Numbered from the stretch's first letter, positions 9,110 through 18,537 are shown. The stretch: DNA of 50,303 bases from Pseudomonadota bacterium (GCA_018241185.1 JAFEEH010000253.1:1-50303); one strand, 5' to 3'. The notes: generated by a model from the sequence alone, not told the origin. Made by a program: numbers and translations.

Positions 9110-10378
9110 ATGGCATTGATCGTTCACAAGTACGGCGGCACGTCGATGGGCTCGACCGAGCGCATCCGCAATGTCGCCAAGCGCGTCGCCAAGTGGGCGC
9201 GCGCGGGCCACCAGATGGTGATCGTCCCCAGCGCCATGAGCGGCGAGACCAACCGCCTCCTCGGCCTGGCCAAGGAACTGGCGCCCAGCCAGCCCGGCGA
9301 CGACTACCGGCGCGAACTCGACATGCTCGCTTCCACCGGCGAGCAGGCCTCGTCGGCCCTGCTGGCCATTGCGCTGCAGACCGAAGGGGTCGAGGCCGTG
9401 AGCTACGCCGGCTGGCAGGTCGGCATCCGTACCGACAGCAGCTACACCAAGGCCCGCATCGAGAGCATCGACGACAAGCGCGTGCGCGGCGACCTGGCCG
9501 AAGGCCGTGTGGTCGTCATCACCGGCTTCCAGGGCGTGGACGACGAAGGCAACATCACCACGCTGGGCCGCGGCGGCAGCGACACCTCGGCCGTGGCCGT
9601 GGCGGCCGCGATGAAGGCCGACGAGTGCCTGATCTACACCGACGTCGACGGCGTCTACACCACCGACCCGCGCGTCGAACCCGATGCCCGCCGCCTCTCG
9701 AAGATCAGCTTCGAGGAAATGCTGGAAATGGCCAGCCTCGGCTCCAAGGTGCTGCAGATCCGCTCGGTGGAATTCGCCGGCAAGTACAAGGTGCCGCTGC
9801 GCGTGCTGTCCAGCTTCACGCCCTGGGACATCGACATCAACGAAGAAGCCAAGTCGGGCACCCTGATCACATTCGAGGAAGACGAAACCATGGAACAAGC
9901 CGTTGTCTCCGGCATCGCTTTCAACCGCGACGAGGCCAAGATCTCGGTGCTCGGCGTGCCCGACAAGCCGGGCATCGCGTACCACATCCTGGGCGCCGTG
10001 GCCGACGCCAACATCGAGGTCGACGTCATCATCCAGAACCTGTCCAAGGACGGGAAGACCGACTTCAGCTTCACCGTCAACCGCAACGAGTACGCGCGCA
10101 CGGTCGACCTGCTCAAGGCCAAGGTGCTGCCCTCGCTGGGCGCGACCGACATCGTCGGCGACACCAAGATCTGCAAGGTCAGCATCGTCGGCATCGGCAT
10201 GCGCAGCCACGTGGGCGTCGCCAGCAAGATGTTCCGCGTGCTGAGCGAGGAGGGCATCAACATCCAGATGATCTCCACCAGCGAGATCAAGACCTCCGTC
10301 GTGATCGACGAGAAGTACATGGAACTGGCCGTGCGCGCGCTGCACAAGGCCTTCGATCTGGACCAGCCGACGGCTTGA
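9110..10378 (+). CDS. lysC: Aspartate kinase
   Basis: 422 residues. Phosphorylates aspartate in the first step of the Lys/Thr/Met/diaminopimelate pathway. The N-terminal kinase begins with VHKYGGTSMGS and includes GRGGSDTSAVA and YTDVDGVYTTDPR; two C-terminal ACT domains follow (around KISVLGVPDKPGIA and CKVSIVGIGMRSHVG), with the sequence EEGINIQMISTSEIK that usually carries the allosteric lysine/threonine site. The length is typical of the monofunctional enzyme with feedback control. It stands alone between tilS and a tRNA gene. Confidence 0.96.
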   Translation: MALIVHKYGGTSMGSTERIRNVAKRVAKWARAGHQMVIVPSAMSGETNRLLGLAKELAPSQPGDDYRRELDMLASTGEQASSALLAIALQTEGVEAVSYAGWQVGIRTDSSYTKARIESIDDKRVRGDLAEGRVVVITGFQGVDDEGNITTLGRGGSDTSAVAVAAAMKADECLIYTDVDGVYTTDPRVEPDARRLSKISFEEMLEMASLGSKVLQIRSVEFAGKYKVPLRVLSSFTPWDIDINEEAKSGTLITFEEDETMEQAVVSGIAFNRDEAKISVLGVPDKPGIAYHILGAVADANIEVDVIIQNLSKDGKTDFSFTVNRNEYARTVDLLKAKVLPSLGATDIVGDTKICKVSIVGIGMRSHVGVASKMFRVLSEEGINIQMISTSEIKTSVVIDEKYMELAVRALHKAFDLDQPTA

Positions 10379-10401
10379 AGCACCGCGGAAGCTGGCATAA
10401 T
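10375..10401 (+). promoter_or_regulatory. Candidate sigma-70 promoter of tRNA-Ser
   Basis: TTGAAG (10375-10380) and CATAAT (10396-10401) with a 15-bp spacer. The -35 hexamer overlaps the lysC stop codon. Predicted transcription would start about 7 bases before the mature tRNA 5' end. Confidence 0.5.
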
Positions 10402-10415
10402 GCGAGCTTCCTTCA

Positions 10416-10508
10416 GGAAACGTGACCGAGTGGCCGAAGGTGCTCCCCTGCTAAGGGAGTATGGGGTGTAGAGCCTCATCGAGGGTTCGAATCCCTCCGT
10501 TTCCGCCA
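10416..10508 (+). tRNA. tRNA-Ser (anticodon GCT)
   Basis: Acceptor arms GGAAACG (10416-10422) and CGTTTCC (10498-10504) pair perfectly, followed by discriminator G and an encoded CCA. The anticodon arm CTCCC/GGGAG (10443-10447, 10455-10459) presents GCT at 10450-10452, reading AGC and AGU. A long variable arm, as in serine tRNAs, and the T-arm GAGGGTTCGAATCCCTC are present. No integrated element or duplicated 3' end is seen next to it. Confidence 0.96.
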
Positions 10509-10511
10509 GAC

Positions 10512-10547
10512 AACCCCGCCCGTCGAAAGACGCGCGGGGTTTTTCTT
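10512..10547 (+). terminator. Rho-independent terminator after tRNA-Ser
   Basis: AACCCCG ... CGGGGTTTTT with inner pairing CGTC/GACG around a GAAA loop, followed by TTTTTCTTT. It starts 4 bases after the tRNA CCA and ends before the convergent yihY-type gene. Confidence 0.85.
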
Positions 10548-10559
10548 TGGGCGGCTTCG

Positions 10560-11492
10560 TCAGGTGGCCATGGGCGCAGATTCGGCGCTGTCGGGATCGA
10601 CCGGTGCCTGGCGGCGCTCGGCTTCGAGACGCCGACGGTGCAGCACACCGTTGACCTCCGCCCCGAAGATCAAGGTCGTCGCGCTCGCGTACAGGAAGAC
10701 CAGCGTGGCCACCACGCCGGCAAAGCTGCCATAGACGAGCGCCAGCTTGCCGGCGGTGGCCAGCGTGGAAGACAGTCCGATGGCCGCCGCCACCCAAAGC
10801 GCGGCGCCCAGCAGTGCACCGGGCAGCACGGTGGAGAGGTACTGCCGGCGATCCGGCAGCCAACCGTACAGCAGCGCGTACAGCGCCACCAGGACGACAT
10901 ACGCCAGCAGATAGCGCGCACCGAAGTGCAGCCACAGCACCTCGCGGCTGCGGCCGAAGTTGCGCGCGAGGAACTCCCAGACATACGGCATGACGATCAC
11001 CGAGCTGAAGATGGTCCAGGCGCCGAAGCCGACGACGATGGTGAAGAGCGTGACCTTGATGCGCGCCTTCCAGAAGGGCAGGCCGCGCTCGATGCCGTAG
11101 GCGCGGTTGAGCGCCGAACGCACCGCCTGCAGGCCCGAGGAGGCGGTCCACACGGTGGCGACCACCCCGATCGCCAGAAGCGCCTGGTTGCGCTGCGCCA
11201 GCACCTGGTCGATCACTGGCTGCAGCGCGCGCTGCACCACGCCGGGTGCGTACTCGAGCATGCGCCGTGCGATCGACGCCGCGTCGCCCGGCTCGCCGAC
11301 GAAGCCCGCGCCCGAGGACAGCAGGATCAGCATCGGGAACATGGCCAGCACCAGCGAAAACGCCAGGCTGCCGGCCTGATTGGCGCTCTGGTGCAGGATG
11401 TAGTGCCGGATGGCCGACGCCAGCACCGCGACACCCGGGACAGCCAGGGCGGCGCGGCGCACGGCGGCAAGGAGTTGGCGCAGGCGGTTCAT
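10560..11492 (-). CDS. YihY/BrkB family integral membrane protein
   Basis: 310 residues with six or so hydrophobic segments and the family N-terminal block NQAGSLAFSLVLAMFPMLILL. GVVATVWTASSGLQAVRSALNRAYG and FGAEVNGVL are further family motifs. The family was once called ribonuclease BN or virulence factor BrkB; its true role is unclear. It is downstream of the PPK2 gene on the same strand (91-base gap). Confidence 0.9.
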   Translation of the reverse strand: MNRLRQLLAAVRRAALAVPGVAVLASAIRHYILHQSANQAGSLAFSLVLAMFPMLILLSSGAGFVGEPGDAASIARRMLEYAPGVVQRALQPVIDQVLAQRNQALLAIGVVATVWTASSGLQAVRSALNRAYGIERGLPFWKARIKVTLFTIVVGFGAWTIFSSVIVMPYVWEFLARNFGRSREVLWLHFGARYLLAYVVLVALYALLYGWLPDRRQYLSTVLPGALLGAALWVAAAIGLSSTLATAGKLALVYGSFAGVVATLVFLYASATTLIFGAEVNGVLHRRRLEAERRQAPVDPDSAESAPMAT

Positions 11493-11583
11493 CGGCGAAG
11501 ACCCAATCGTCTCCGCCGGGCAGGGGCTGCGCCGTCAGCGCGGGCGGGCGCGGGCCGTCAGCGAAGACCGGGCCGCCGCCTCT

Positions 11584-12396
11584 TCACACCACCTGCAGGC
11601 CCTTGAGGGCGGGGTCACCCGGCGGCGTGGCGATCTTCATGTCCTTGAGTGTCTTGACCAGCAGCCGCGCGACCATGAGATTGCGCTGCCGCTTGCTGTC
11701 GGCCGGGATCACGTACCAGGGCGCGTGCGCGGTCGAGGTGGCAGCCAGTGCCCTGCCGTAGGCGCGTTGGTAGTCGTCCCATTTTTCGCGCACGGCCAGG
11801 TCGCCCATGCTGAACTTCCACTGCTTGCCGGGCGTGTCGATGCGCGCCTGCAGGCGTCCGCGCTGCTCGTTCTTGCTGATGTGCAGCATGCACTTGACCA
11901 GGGTGGTGCCGGTCTCGGCCAGCAGCCGCTCGAAGTCGTTGATCTGCGCGTAGCGCCGCTGCGTCTCGGCCTTGTCGATCCAGCCTTCGACCACCGGCAC
12001 GAGAACGTCCTCGTAGTGGCTGCGGTTCCACACCGCGATCTCGCCGGCGCGTGGCACGACCGCGTGGCAGCGCCAGAGGAAGTCGCGCGCCTTCTCCTCC
12101 TCCGTCGGCGCCTTGAAGGCCGCGACCCGCACGCCCAGCGGCGAGGTGCGCGAAAAGACCCAGCGGATGGTGCCGTCCTTGCCGCTCGTGTCCATGCCCT
12201 GCAGCACCAGCAGCAGCTTGCGGCGGCCTTCGGCGTGCAGCAGGTTCTGCAGTTCGTCCAGTTCCTCGGCCAGGGCATCGAGGCGCACGCGTTCGGTGGC
12301 CTCGTCCTCGAGCTGAAAGGGCGTGTCGCCGGGGTCGACGTGGGAGAGCTTGAAACGGCCGTCGGTGCCGACGCGGTAGTGCTTGAGGCTGCTCAT
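11584..12396 (-). CDS. ppk2: Polyphosphate kinase 2 family protein
   Basis: 270 residues. Transfers phosphate between polyphosphate and nucleotides. The Walker A motif is GMDTSGKDG (67-75, K73); the lid/Walker B region is VWNRSHYEDVLVP (about 122-134); RFKLSHVDP and FSRTSPLGVR are family blocks. The single-domain size and motif set fit the class that phosphorylates AMP/ADP or similar nucleotides, but the exact substrate cannot be read from sequence. Minus strand, upstream of the YihY gene. Confidence 0.9.
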   Translation of the reverse strand: MSSLKHYRVGTDGRFKLSHVDPGDTPFQLEDEATERVRLDALAEELDELQNLLHAEGRRKLLLVLQGMDTSGKDGTIRWVFSRTSPLGVRVAAFKAPTEEEKARDFLWRCHAVVPRAGEIAVWNRSHYEDVLVPVVEGWIDKAETQRRYAQINDFERLLAETGTTLVKCMLHISKNEQRGRLQARIDTPGKQWKFSMGDLAVREKWDDYQRAYGRALAATSTAHAPWYVIPADSKRQRNLMVARLLVKTLKDMKIATPPGDPALKGLQVV

Positions 12397-12444
12397 GGCG
12401 GTAGGCGGAAGTGCAAAGCCGCCAGCCTACCCGATCCGCTTCGG

Positions 12445-12509
12445 TTTCAAGCCAAAAAGGGCTGCAGCGCCCGTCCGTCGGGCGCGAGATGCTATGAAAA
12501 TCGTAGCAC
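12445..12509 (+). repeat. Short palindromic element, copy C (intergenic)
   Basis: One of the best preserved copies: TTTCAAGCCAAAAAGGGC, then TGCAGCGCCCGTCCGTCGGG, CGCGAG, and ATGCTATGAAAATCGTAGCA. It lies between the S4-protein stop (12518) and the ppk2 start (12396), where it would be transcribed as part of the mRNA in antisense orientation. Confidence 0.9.
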
Positions 12510-12517
12510 CACAGGTG

Positions 12518-12955
12518 TCAGCGCGTGTCGCCGTCCGAAGCGTCGTCGACGCTGGCGCTCCAGCGGTCGCCCCAGCCGTGCTGGCGCGCCGTGTCGAGGT
12601 GCCGCCGTTCGCGCTTGGTGGGGCGGCCCTGCTCGATGCTCAGCGCCGGTTCGCGCGAAACGCGCCGCGCATCGCGGGCGGCTGCCTGTGCGGCGAGGCT
12701 TTCCGGCGTTTCCTCATACAGCTGCTGGGCGATGGGGGCGGGGCCGCGCTGCAGGCTCAGCCCAAGCACGCGCACCGTGCGCGTGACGGGTCCCTGCCGC
12801 AGCGCCACGGTGTCGCCGGGCTTGATCTCACGGGCCGGCTTGGCCGATTCGCCGTTCACCTGCACGCGGTTCTTGCCGATCTCGTCGACGGCCAGCGAGC
12901 GGGTCTTGTAGAAACGGGCGGCCCAGAGCCACTTGTCGATGCGCATGCGCTCCAT
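12518..12955 (-). CDS. S4-domain RNA-binding protein (HslR-like)
   Basis: 145 residues from ATG 12955. The N-terminal S4 fold is clear: MRIDKWLWAARFYKTRSLA, GKNRVQVNGE and PGDTVALRQG. The C-terminal part is charged (RPTKRERRHL). It resembles Hsp15/HslR, which binds stalled 50S subunits carrying nascent chain-tRNA; a general ribosome-associated RNA-binding role is safer. The next in-frame ATG (12946) gives MRIDKW as the N-terminus and is an equally possible start. Much longer readings of this frame are only the antisense of the tctE gene. Confidence 0.88.
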   Translation of the reverse strand: MERMRIDKWLWAARFYKTRSLAVDEIGKNRVQVNGESAKPAREIKPGDTVALRQGPVTRTVRVLGLSLQRGPAPIAQQLYEETPESLAAQAAARDARRVSREPALSIEQGRPTKRERRHLDTARQHGWGDRWSASVDDASDGDTR

Positions 12956-13038
12956 GAATTCGAAATCTGCGGCGGAAAGAAAAAACCGGTGAAGGCGGGA
13001 CGAGCAAGTTGGCGTAGGTGGGGGCGTTGGCGGCCGGC

Positions 13039-14460
13039 TCAAGACGAGGCACTGCCGGCCTGCGTCACCAGGGGCAGCCGCACCACCGCATCGAGCCCGA
13101 TCACGCGGGCGTCGGGCCCGAGGCGATTGTCCAATGCGATCTCGCCGCCCAGTGCCTGCACGATCTCGCGACAGATGGCGAGACCCAAGCCGGAGCCGCG
13201 TGCCACGTCGCCCGCGGCGAAGGGCGCGAAGAGGCGCTGGCGCAGCTCGGCGGAGATGCCCGGGCCCGCATCGCGCACGCGCAGCACGGCGTTGGCGCCT
13301 TCGGCCGCGACCTGGACCGACAGCGGGCCGCCCGAGGGGCTGTGCTTGATGGCGTTGTGCAGCAGGTTGCGGCTGAGTTCGAGCAGCATCCATCGGTGGG
13401 CGTCCACGGGTGCCGGCGCCGTGTCGAGTTCGAAGTCGAGCGACTTGTCGGCGATCAACGGCGACAGGTCCAGCGCGACCTGCCGCACCATCTCGCCCAG
13501 GTCCAGCGGTTCCGATTCGGGCTGCTGGCGCAACTGCTCGATCTTGGCCAGTGACAGCATCTGGTTGGCCAGGGCCGTGGCACGCTCGACCGTCTCGCGG
13601 ATCTCGCCGAGCGCCTGCGCGGGCGGCACGTCGCCGCGCTGGGCCGACTGCACTTGCGCCTTGAGCACCGCCAGCGGCGTGCGCAGCTGGTGCGCGGCGT
13701 CGCGCACGAAGCGCTTCTGGTGTTCCAGCAGGCGCTGCAGCCGGCCCATGACGCCGGTCATCGCATCGACCAACGGGAGCAACTCGCGCGGGGCCTGTGG
13801 CGCGGCGATGGGTGAGAGGTCGTCGGCCGCGCGCGCCTCGATCACTTCGCCCAGCGCACGTACCGGCCGGGTGGCGCGCTGGACGACGGCCACGGTGACG
13901 GCCGCCACCACCGCCAGCAGCAGCAGCTGGCGCCACAGCATGTCGACCAGCAGGCGGCGCGCCAGCGCCTCGCGCAACTCCAGCGTCTCGGCCACCTGCA
14001 CGACGGCCATGCCGCGGCCGCGCGCGCTGGCCACCGGCTGCAGCAGCACCGCCACGCGCACCGGCTGGTCGTCGAAGCGGTCGTCGTAGAAATCGACCAG
14101 TGCCGCATAAGGCGGCCGCATGGGCAGCGTGCCGTGCCACACCGGCAGCTGCGCGAAGCCGGAGACCAGTTCGCCCGCCTGGTTGGAGACGCGGTAGTAG
14201 AGGCGGCTCTTGTTGTCGGCCTCGAAGGCCTCCAGCGCCGAATAGGGCACGGTGGCGCGGATGGAGGCCGTGTCGTCGTAGCCCTCCACGTCGAGCTGCT
14301 CGCCGATGGTCTTGGCCGAGGCCAGCAGCGTGCGGTCGTAGGCGGTGGTGGCCGCCGCCAGCGCCTGGCGGTACACGCTCACGCTGTTGATCACGATGAA
14401 CAGCGCCACCGGGGCCAGCAGGCCCAGCAGCAGGCGAAAGCGCAGCGAGGTGCGGCGCAT
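13039..14460 (-). CDS. tctE: TctE-like sensor histidine kinase
   Basis: 473 residues. Two membrane segments (about 9-28 and 178-194) flank a periplasmic sensor domain of roughly 150 residues. Then come a HAMP-like linker, the H-box DAAHQLRTPLA with His257, an N-box NLLHNAIKHS, and ATP-lid motifs DAGPGIS and GSGLGLAI. It should autophosphorylate and pass phosphate to the response regulator encoded 4 bases upstream. Divergent from tctCBA, it fits the TctE role of inducing tricarboxylate uptake. Start at ATG 14460 (MRRTSLRFRLLLGLL). Confidence 0.93.
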   Translation of the reverse strand: MRRTSLRFRLLLGLLAPVALFIVINSVSVYRQALAAATTAYDRTLLASAKTIGEQLDVEGYDDTASIRATVPYSALEAFEADNKSRLYYRVSNQAGELVSGFAQLPVWHGTLPMRPPYAALVDFYDDRFDDQPVRVAVLLQPVASARGRGMAVVQVAETLELREALARRLLVDMLWRQLLLLAVVAAVTVAVVQRATRPVRALGEVIEARAADDLSPIAAPQAPRELLPLVDAMTGVMGRLQRLLEHQKRFVRDAAHQLRTPLAVLKAQVQSAQRGDVPPAQALGEIRETVERATALANQMLSLAKIEQLRQQPESEPLDLGEMVRQVALDLSPLIADKSLDFELDTAPAPVDAHRWMLLELSRNLLHNAIKHSPSGGPLSVQVAAEGANAVLRVRDAGPGISAELRQRLFAPFAAGDVARGSGLGLAICREIVQALGGEIALDNRLGPDARVIGLDAVVRLPLVTQAGSASS

Positions 14461-14464
14461 GCGC

Positions 14465-15157
14465 TCAGGCGGCGTCGGGTGCGGCCTTGAGCAGGTAGCC
14501 CAGGCCGCGCAGCGTGACCAGCACGGTGCCGGTGCCCGCGAGCTTCTTGCGCAGGCGGTACACCACGACCTCGATGGCTTCGTATTGGACCTCGGCTTCG
14601 CCGGGGAAGACCAGTTCGAACAGGCGCTCCTTGCTGACCGCATGGCCGGGCTTGGCCATCAGCGCCTGCATCAGCGCCAGTTCGCGCGGTGTGAGTTCCA
14701 GCACCTCGGCGCCACGGTAGATCGCGCCGCTGTCGGGTTCGTAGCGCAGGGTGCCGACCTCGACCGGCGTCGGCACGCCTTCGCCGGGGGCCGCATCCTG
14801 GCGGCGACGGCGCAGGGCCCGCAGTCGGGCCTCCAGCTCGTCGAGGTCGAAGGGCTTGGGCAGGTAGTCGTCGGCACCGGCGTTCAGGCCCATCACGCGG
14901 TCGCCCACCGTGCCGCGCGCCGTCAGCAGCAGCACCGGTGCGCGCAGACCGGCGGCGCGCGCCTGCGCCAGCACCTGCAGGCCATCGAGGTTCGGCAGGC
15001 TCAGGTCCAGCGCCACCACGTCGGGGTCCAGTGCGCGCCACTGGTCGAGTGCCAGCGCGCCGTCGCCGCACACGCGCACGTCGATCTGCCGGCGGCCCAG
15101 CGTGCGCTGCAGCGTCGTCTGCATGGTGGGATCGTCTTCGACGAGGAGCAGCTTCAT
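14465..15157 (-). CDS. tctD: TctD-like OmpR-family response regulator
   Basis: 230 residues. The receiver domain has acidic D8/D9, phosphoacceptor D51 (ALDLSLPN) and K101 (LPKPFD). The C-terminal winged helix is seen in LELTPRELALMQALM and YEAIEVVVYRLRKKL. It is transcribed with tctE (4-base gap) and divergently from tctC. The 204-base divergent region carries tandem direct repeats (15299-15320) that would suit this protein as a binding site. Confidence 0.94.
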   Translation of the reverse strand: MKLLLVEDDPTMQTTLQRTLGRRQIDVRVCGDGALALDQWRALDPDVVALDLSLPNLDGLQVLAQARAAGLRAPVLLLTARGTVGDRVMGLNAGADDYLPKPFDLDELEARLRALRRRRQDAAPGEGVPTPVEVGTLRYEPDSGAIYRGAEVLELTPRELALMQALMAKPGHAVSKERLFELVFPGEAEVQYEAIEVVVYRLRKKLAGTGTVLVTLRGLGYLLKAAPDAA

Positions 15158-15298
15158 GGCAAAGGGCAGGGCGTGCGGGCGCGGGCAGTGGTCGCCATCC
15201 TGCGGCCAACCGCGGGGGGCCGGGCCTGTGCGGGCCCTCAGTGATTACCCCGAGGCGCCCGACAGCCAACTGACAGCGGCGCGGCGCATCATAGCGGC

Positions 15299-15320
15299 GC
15301 TCAGGTTCCGCTCAGGTACC
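15299..15320 (+). promoter_or_regulatory. Tandem 11-bp direct repeats, candidate TctD site
   Basis: GCTCAGGTTCC (15299-15309) is directly followed by GCTCAGGTACC (15310-15320), 10 of 11 bases identical and one helical turn apart, the usual geometry for an OmpR-family dimer. The site lies 42 bases before the tctC start in the tctD/tctC divergent region. Assignment to TctD is inference from position. Confidence 0.5.
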
Positions 15321-15361
15321 GTTCCAGCGATCCGATCCATACGACCCTAGGAGACATCGAC

Positions 15362-16321
15362 ATGCGTCGCGACACCTTCCTGAAATCCCTCGCCGCCCTG
15401 GCCGCCACCGGCGCACTGCCGCTGTCGGCCCACGCCGCGGCCAACATCAAGATGATGATCCCCGCCAATCCCGGCGGCGGCTGGGACACCACGGGCCGCG
15501 CGCTGGGCAAGGCGCTGACCGACGGCAAGCTGGCCGATACCGTGACCTACGACAACAAGGGCGGCGCCGCCGGCGCGCTGGGCCTGGCGCAGTTCGTGAA
15601 CGGGTCCAAGGGCGACCCCAACGCGCTGATGGTCATGGGCGCCGTGATGCTCGGCGGCATCATCACCGGCAAGCCGCCGGTCAACCTGTCGCAGGCCACG
15701 CCCATCGCACGCCTGACCAGCGAATACAACGTCTTCGTGCTGCCCGCCAACTCGCCCTTCAAGACCATGGCCGACGTCGTCGCCCAGCTCAAGAAGGACC
15801 CGGGCAGCGTCAAGTGGGGCGGCGGTTCGCGCGGCTCCACCGAGCACATCGCCGCAGCCATGATCGCGCAGAAGGTCGGCGCCGATCCGTCCAAGATCAA
15901 TTACGTGGCCTTCCGTGGAGGCGGCGAGGCGACCGCAGCCATCCTGGGCGGCAACGTCACCGTGGGCGGCAGCGGCTACAGCGAGTTCGCGCCGTACATC
16001 GCCGACGGCAAGATGAGGGCCATCGCAGTCACTTCGGCGCAGCGCCTCCCCGGCATCAACGTGCCCACGCTCAAGGAGCAGGGCATCGACGTGGAAATCG
16101 GCAACTGGCGCGGCGTCTATGGCGCCCCCGGCATCAGCGCCGAGCAGCGCAAGACGCTCACCGACCTCGTGCTGGCCGCCATGAAGACCCCTTCGTGGGC
16201 CGAGGCCATGAAGAAGAACGACTGGACGCCCGCCGTGTTGAGCGGCCCGGCCTTCGACAAGTTCGTCGACGACGAGTTCGCCAGCCTGCGCGCCACCATG
16301 ACCAAGTCCGGCATGGTCTGA
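15362..16321 (+). CDS. tctC: Tripartite tricarboxylate transporter substrate-binding protein (Bug family)
   Basis: 319 residues. The signal peptide (LAALAATGALPLSAHAA) exports it to the periplasm. Bug/TctC blocks are visible: MMIPANPGGGWDTTGRALG, NKGGAAGALGLAQFV and WGGGSRGSTEHI. It captures a carboxylate, possibly citrate-like, and hands it to the TctAB membrane complex. Ribosome-binding site AGGAGA lies 6 bases before the ATG. First gene of tctCBA, with a 154-base gap to tctB. Confidence 0.94.
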   Translation: MRRDTFLKSLAALAATGALPLSAHAAANIKMMIPANPGGGWDTTGRALGKALTDGKLADTVTYDNKGGAAGALGLAQFVNGSKGDPNALMVMGAVMLGGIITGKPPVNLSQATPIARLTSEYNVFVLPANSPFKTMADVVAQLKKDPGSVKWGGGSRGSTEHIAAAMIAQKVGADPSKINYVAFRGGGEATAAILGGNVTVGGSGYSEFAPYIADGKMRAIAVTSAQRLPGINVPTLKEQGIDVEIGNWRGVYGAPGISAEQRKTLTDLVLAAMKTPSWAEAMKKNDWTPAVLSGPAFDKFVDDEFASLRATMTKSGMV

Positions 16322-16475
16322 GGCCGCGCCGGGACGCCACGCTTTCGATCGCGTCACGCTGTCACACGCACCTGGCCTTCGGCCCGTGTGCCTCGGCACG
16401 GTGTCCCTCGCGGGTCCCGTGCCTTTTTTCGGCCCCGGCAGCGTGTCCGCCGCCTTTCCTCCGGAGATTCGAACC

Positions 16476-17006
16476 ATGACAAACACGGACATTTCGTCCT
16501 CGCCCGGCGGCAACTGGCCGCAGACCCTCGTGGGTGCCGGCGTGCTGCTCACCGGCCTGGGCATGGCCTGGGGCGCCGCCGGCATCTCGTCCGAAGCCGG
16601 CTACAGCGGCGTCGGCCCCAACTTCCTGCCGTGGCTGGTGTCGATCGTGCTCACGATCTGTGGCGGCTGGATCGTCTGGGAAGCGCGCACCGGGGGCTTT
16701 CGCGAGATGGACGAGGACGGCGCGACGGCGCCACCCTACTGGACCGGCTTCGTCTGGGTTTCCGCCGGCCTGCTGCTCAATGCGGGGCTGATCACCACCA
16801 TCGGCTTCGTGCTCAGCTGCACGCTGTGCTATGTGCTGGCAGTCCAGGGTCTGCGGCGTGCCAATGGCCAGCCGATCGCCAACGCGCCGGCCACCTGGAT
16901 CAAGGACCTGCTCGTGGGCCTGGTGATCTCCGCACCCGTGTACTGGGCCTTCACCAAGTTCCTGGCGATCAACCTGCCGGGCCTGACCGCCACCGGCTGG
17001 ATCTGA
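16476..17006 (+). CDS. tctB: Tripartite tricarboxylate transporter small membrane subunit
   Basis: 176 residues from ATG 16476 with CGGAG upstream. About four hydrophobic segments: LVGAGVLLTGLGMAWGAAG, FLPWLVSIVLTICGGWIV, SAGLLLNAGLITTIGFVLS and LLVGLVISAPVYWAF. GVGPNFLPWLVS is the typical TctB motif. It forms the membrane complex with TctA and lies 13 bases before tctA. Confidence 0.92.
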   Translation: MTNTDISSSPGGNWPQTLVGAGVLLTGLGMAWGAAGISSEAGYSGVGPNFLPWLVSIVLTICGGWIVWEARTGGFREMDEDGATAPPYWTGFVWVSAGLLLNAGLITTIGFVLSCTLCYVLAVQGLRRANGQPIANAPATWIKDLLVGLVISAPVYWAFTKFLAINLPGLTATGWI

Positions 17007-17019
17007 GGGAGCCCGCGCC

Positions 17020-18537
17020 ATGGACATCTTCAACGCACTTCTGCAGGGCTTCGCGCAAGCCATCACCGTCAGCAACCTGCTGTGGTGCCTCGTCGGCTGT
17101 GCCCTGGGCACGGCCGTGGGGGTGCTTCCCGGCATCGGCCCGGCGGTGGCCGTCGCCATGCTGCTGCCCATCACCGGCAAGGTCGACGTCACGGCCTCGA
17201 TGATCTTCTTCGCCGGCATCTACTACGGCGCCATGTACGGCGGCTCGACCACCTCGATCCTGCTGAACACGCCGGGCGAGACGGCGTCCATGGTCACGGC
17301 CATGGAGGGCAACAAGATGGCCAAGAGCGGCCGCGCCGGGGCAGCACTGGCCACCTCCGCCATCGGCTCGTTCGTGGCAGGCACCATCGCCACCGTCATC
17401 GTCACGCTCTTCGCGCCCTATGTGGCCGACTACGCCGTGAAGCTTGCGGCACCCGAGTACTTCCTGCTCATGGTGCTGGCGTTCACCACGGTGAGTGCGG
17501 TGCTGGGCAAGAGCACGCTGCGCGGCATGACCGCGCTGTTCGTGGGCCTGGGCGCAGGCTGCGTGGGTATGGACCAGATCTCGGGCCAGGGCCGTTACGT
17601 CGGCGGTGTGCCCGAACTGCTCGACGGGATCGAGATCGTGCTGGTGGCCGTGGGCCTGTTCGCGGTGGCCGAAGTGCTCTACGCCGTGCTGTACGAGGGC
17701 CGCGTGGTCGAGAGCCAGAACCGCATGAGCCGCGTGCACATGAGCGCACGCGACTGGAAGCGTTCGATCCCGGCCTGGCTGCGCGGCACGGCCATCGGTG
17801 CGCCCTTCGGCTGCATCCCGGCCGGCGGCACCGAGATCCCGACCTTCCTGAGCTACGCCACCGAGAAGAAGCTGACCAAGGACCCGCAGGACCGCGCCGA
17901 GTTCGGCACCACCGGCGCCATCGAGGGCGTGGCCGGCCCCGAGGCCGCCAACAACGCGACCGTGACCGCCGCGCTGATCCCGCTGCTCACGCTGGGCATC
18001 CCGACCAGCAACACCACCGCCATCCTGCTGGGCGCCTTCCAGAACTATGGCATCCAGCCGGGCCCGCAGCTGTTCACGACCAGCGCCGCGCTGGTGTGGG
18101 CGCTGATCGCGTCGCTGTACATCGGCAACGTGATGCTGCTGGTGCTCAACCTGCCGATGGTGGGCCTGTGGGTCAAGCTGCTGAAGATCCCCAAGCCGCA
18201 GTTGTACGCCGGCATCCTGATCTTCGCGACCGTGGGTGCCTACGGCATGCGGCAGAGCGCCTTCGACCTCTTCCTGCTCTACGCCATCGGCGTGCTGGGC
18301 GTGATCATGCGGCGCTTCGACTTCCCGACCGCGCCGGTGGTGGTGGGCATGATCCTCGGCCCCCTGGCCGAAGCCAACCTGCGCAACGCGCTGTCGATCG
18401 GCGAGGGCAGCCCGATGGTCTTCCTGCAGCGGCCGATGTCGATCGCGCTGATCGTCATCGTGCTGGCCGTGGTGATCCTCCCGCGCGTGGCCAAGCGCAT
18501 GTCGGAACGCAAACGCAGGCTCGAGGCGGCGGCCTGA
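17020..18537 (+). CDS. tctA: Tripartite tricarboxylate transporter large membrane subunit
   Basis: 505 residues, about 11-12 membrane segments. TctA signature blocks [19 protein letters not shown] and [20 protein letters not shown] are intact, as is the second half-repeat block [20 protein letters not shown] with [16 protein letters not shown]. It is the main sodium- or proton-coupled channel subunit of the TTT system. A repeat-derived terminator follows 30 bases after the stop. Confidence 0.95.
   Translation: MDIFNALLQGFAQAITVSNLLWCLVGCALGTAVGVLPGIGPAVAVAMLLPITGKVDVTASMIFFAGIYYGAMYGGSTTSILLNTPGETASMVTAMEGNKMAKSGRAGAALATSAIGSFVAGTIATVIVTLFAPYVADYAVKLAAPEYFLLMVLAFTTVSAVLGKSTLRGMTALFVGLGAGCVGMDQISGQGRYVGGVPELLDGIEIVLVAVGLFAVAEVLYAVLYEGRVVESQNRMSRVHMSARDWKRSIPAWLRGTAIGAPFGCIPAGGTEIPTFLSYATEKKLTKDPQDRAEFGTTGAIEGVAGPEAANNATVTAALIPLLTLGIPTSNTTAILLGAFQNYGIQPGPQLFTTSAALVWALIASLYIGNVMLLVLNLPMVGLWVKLLKIPKPQLYAGILIFATVGAYGMRQSAFDLFLLYAIGVLGVIMRRFDFPTAPVVVGMILGPLAEANLRNALSIGEGSPMVFLQRPMSIALIVIVLAVVILPRVAKRMSERKRRLEAAA

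Noticed and set aside
10416-10508. tRNA-Ser as an integration site for a mobile element
   Set aside because: A terminator follows at once, no duplicated tRNA end is seen, and neighbouring genes are ordinary chromosomal genes.
11246-11761. Open frames spanning the gap between the YihY and PPK2 genes
   Set aside because: Arg/Pro/Ala-rich out-of-frame products with no domain or start signal.
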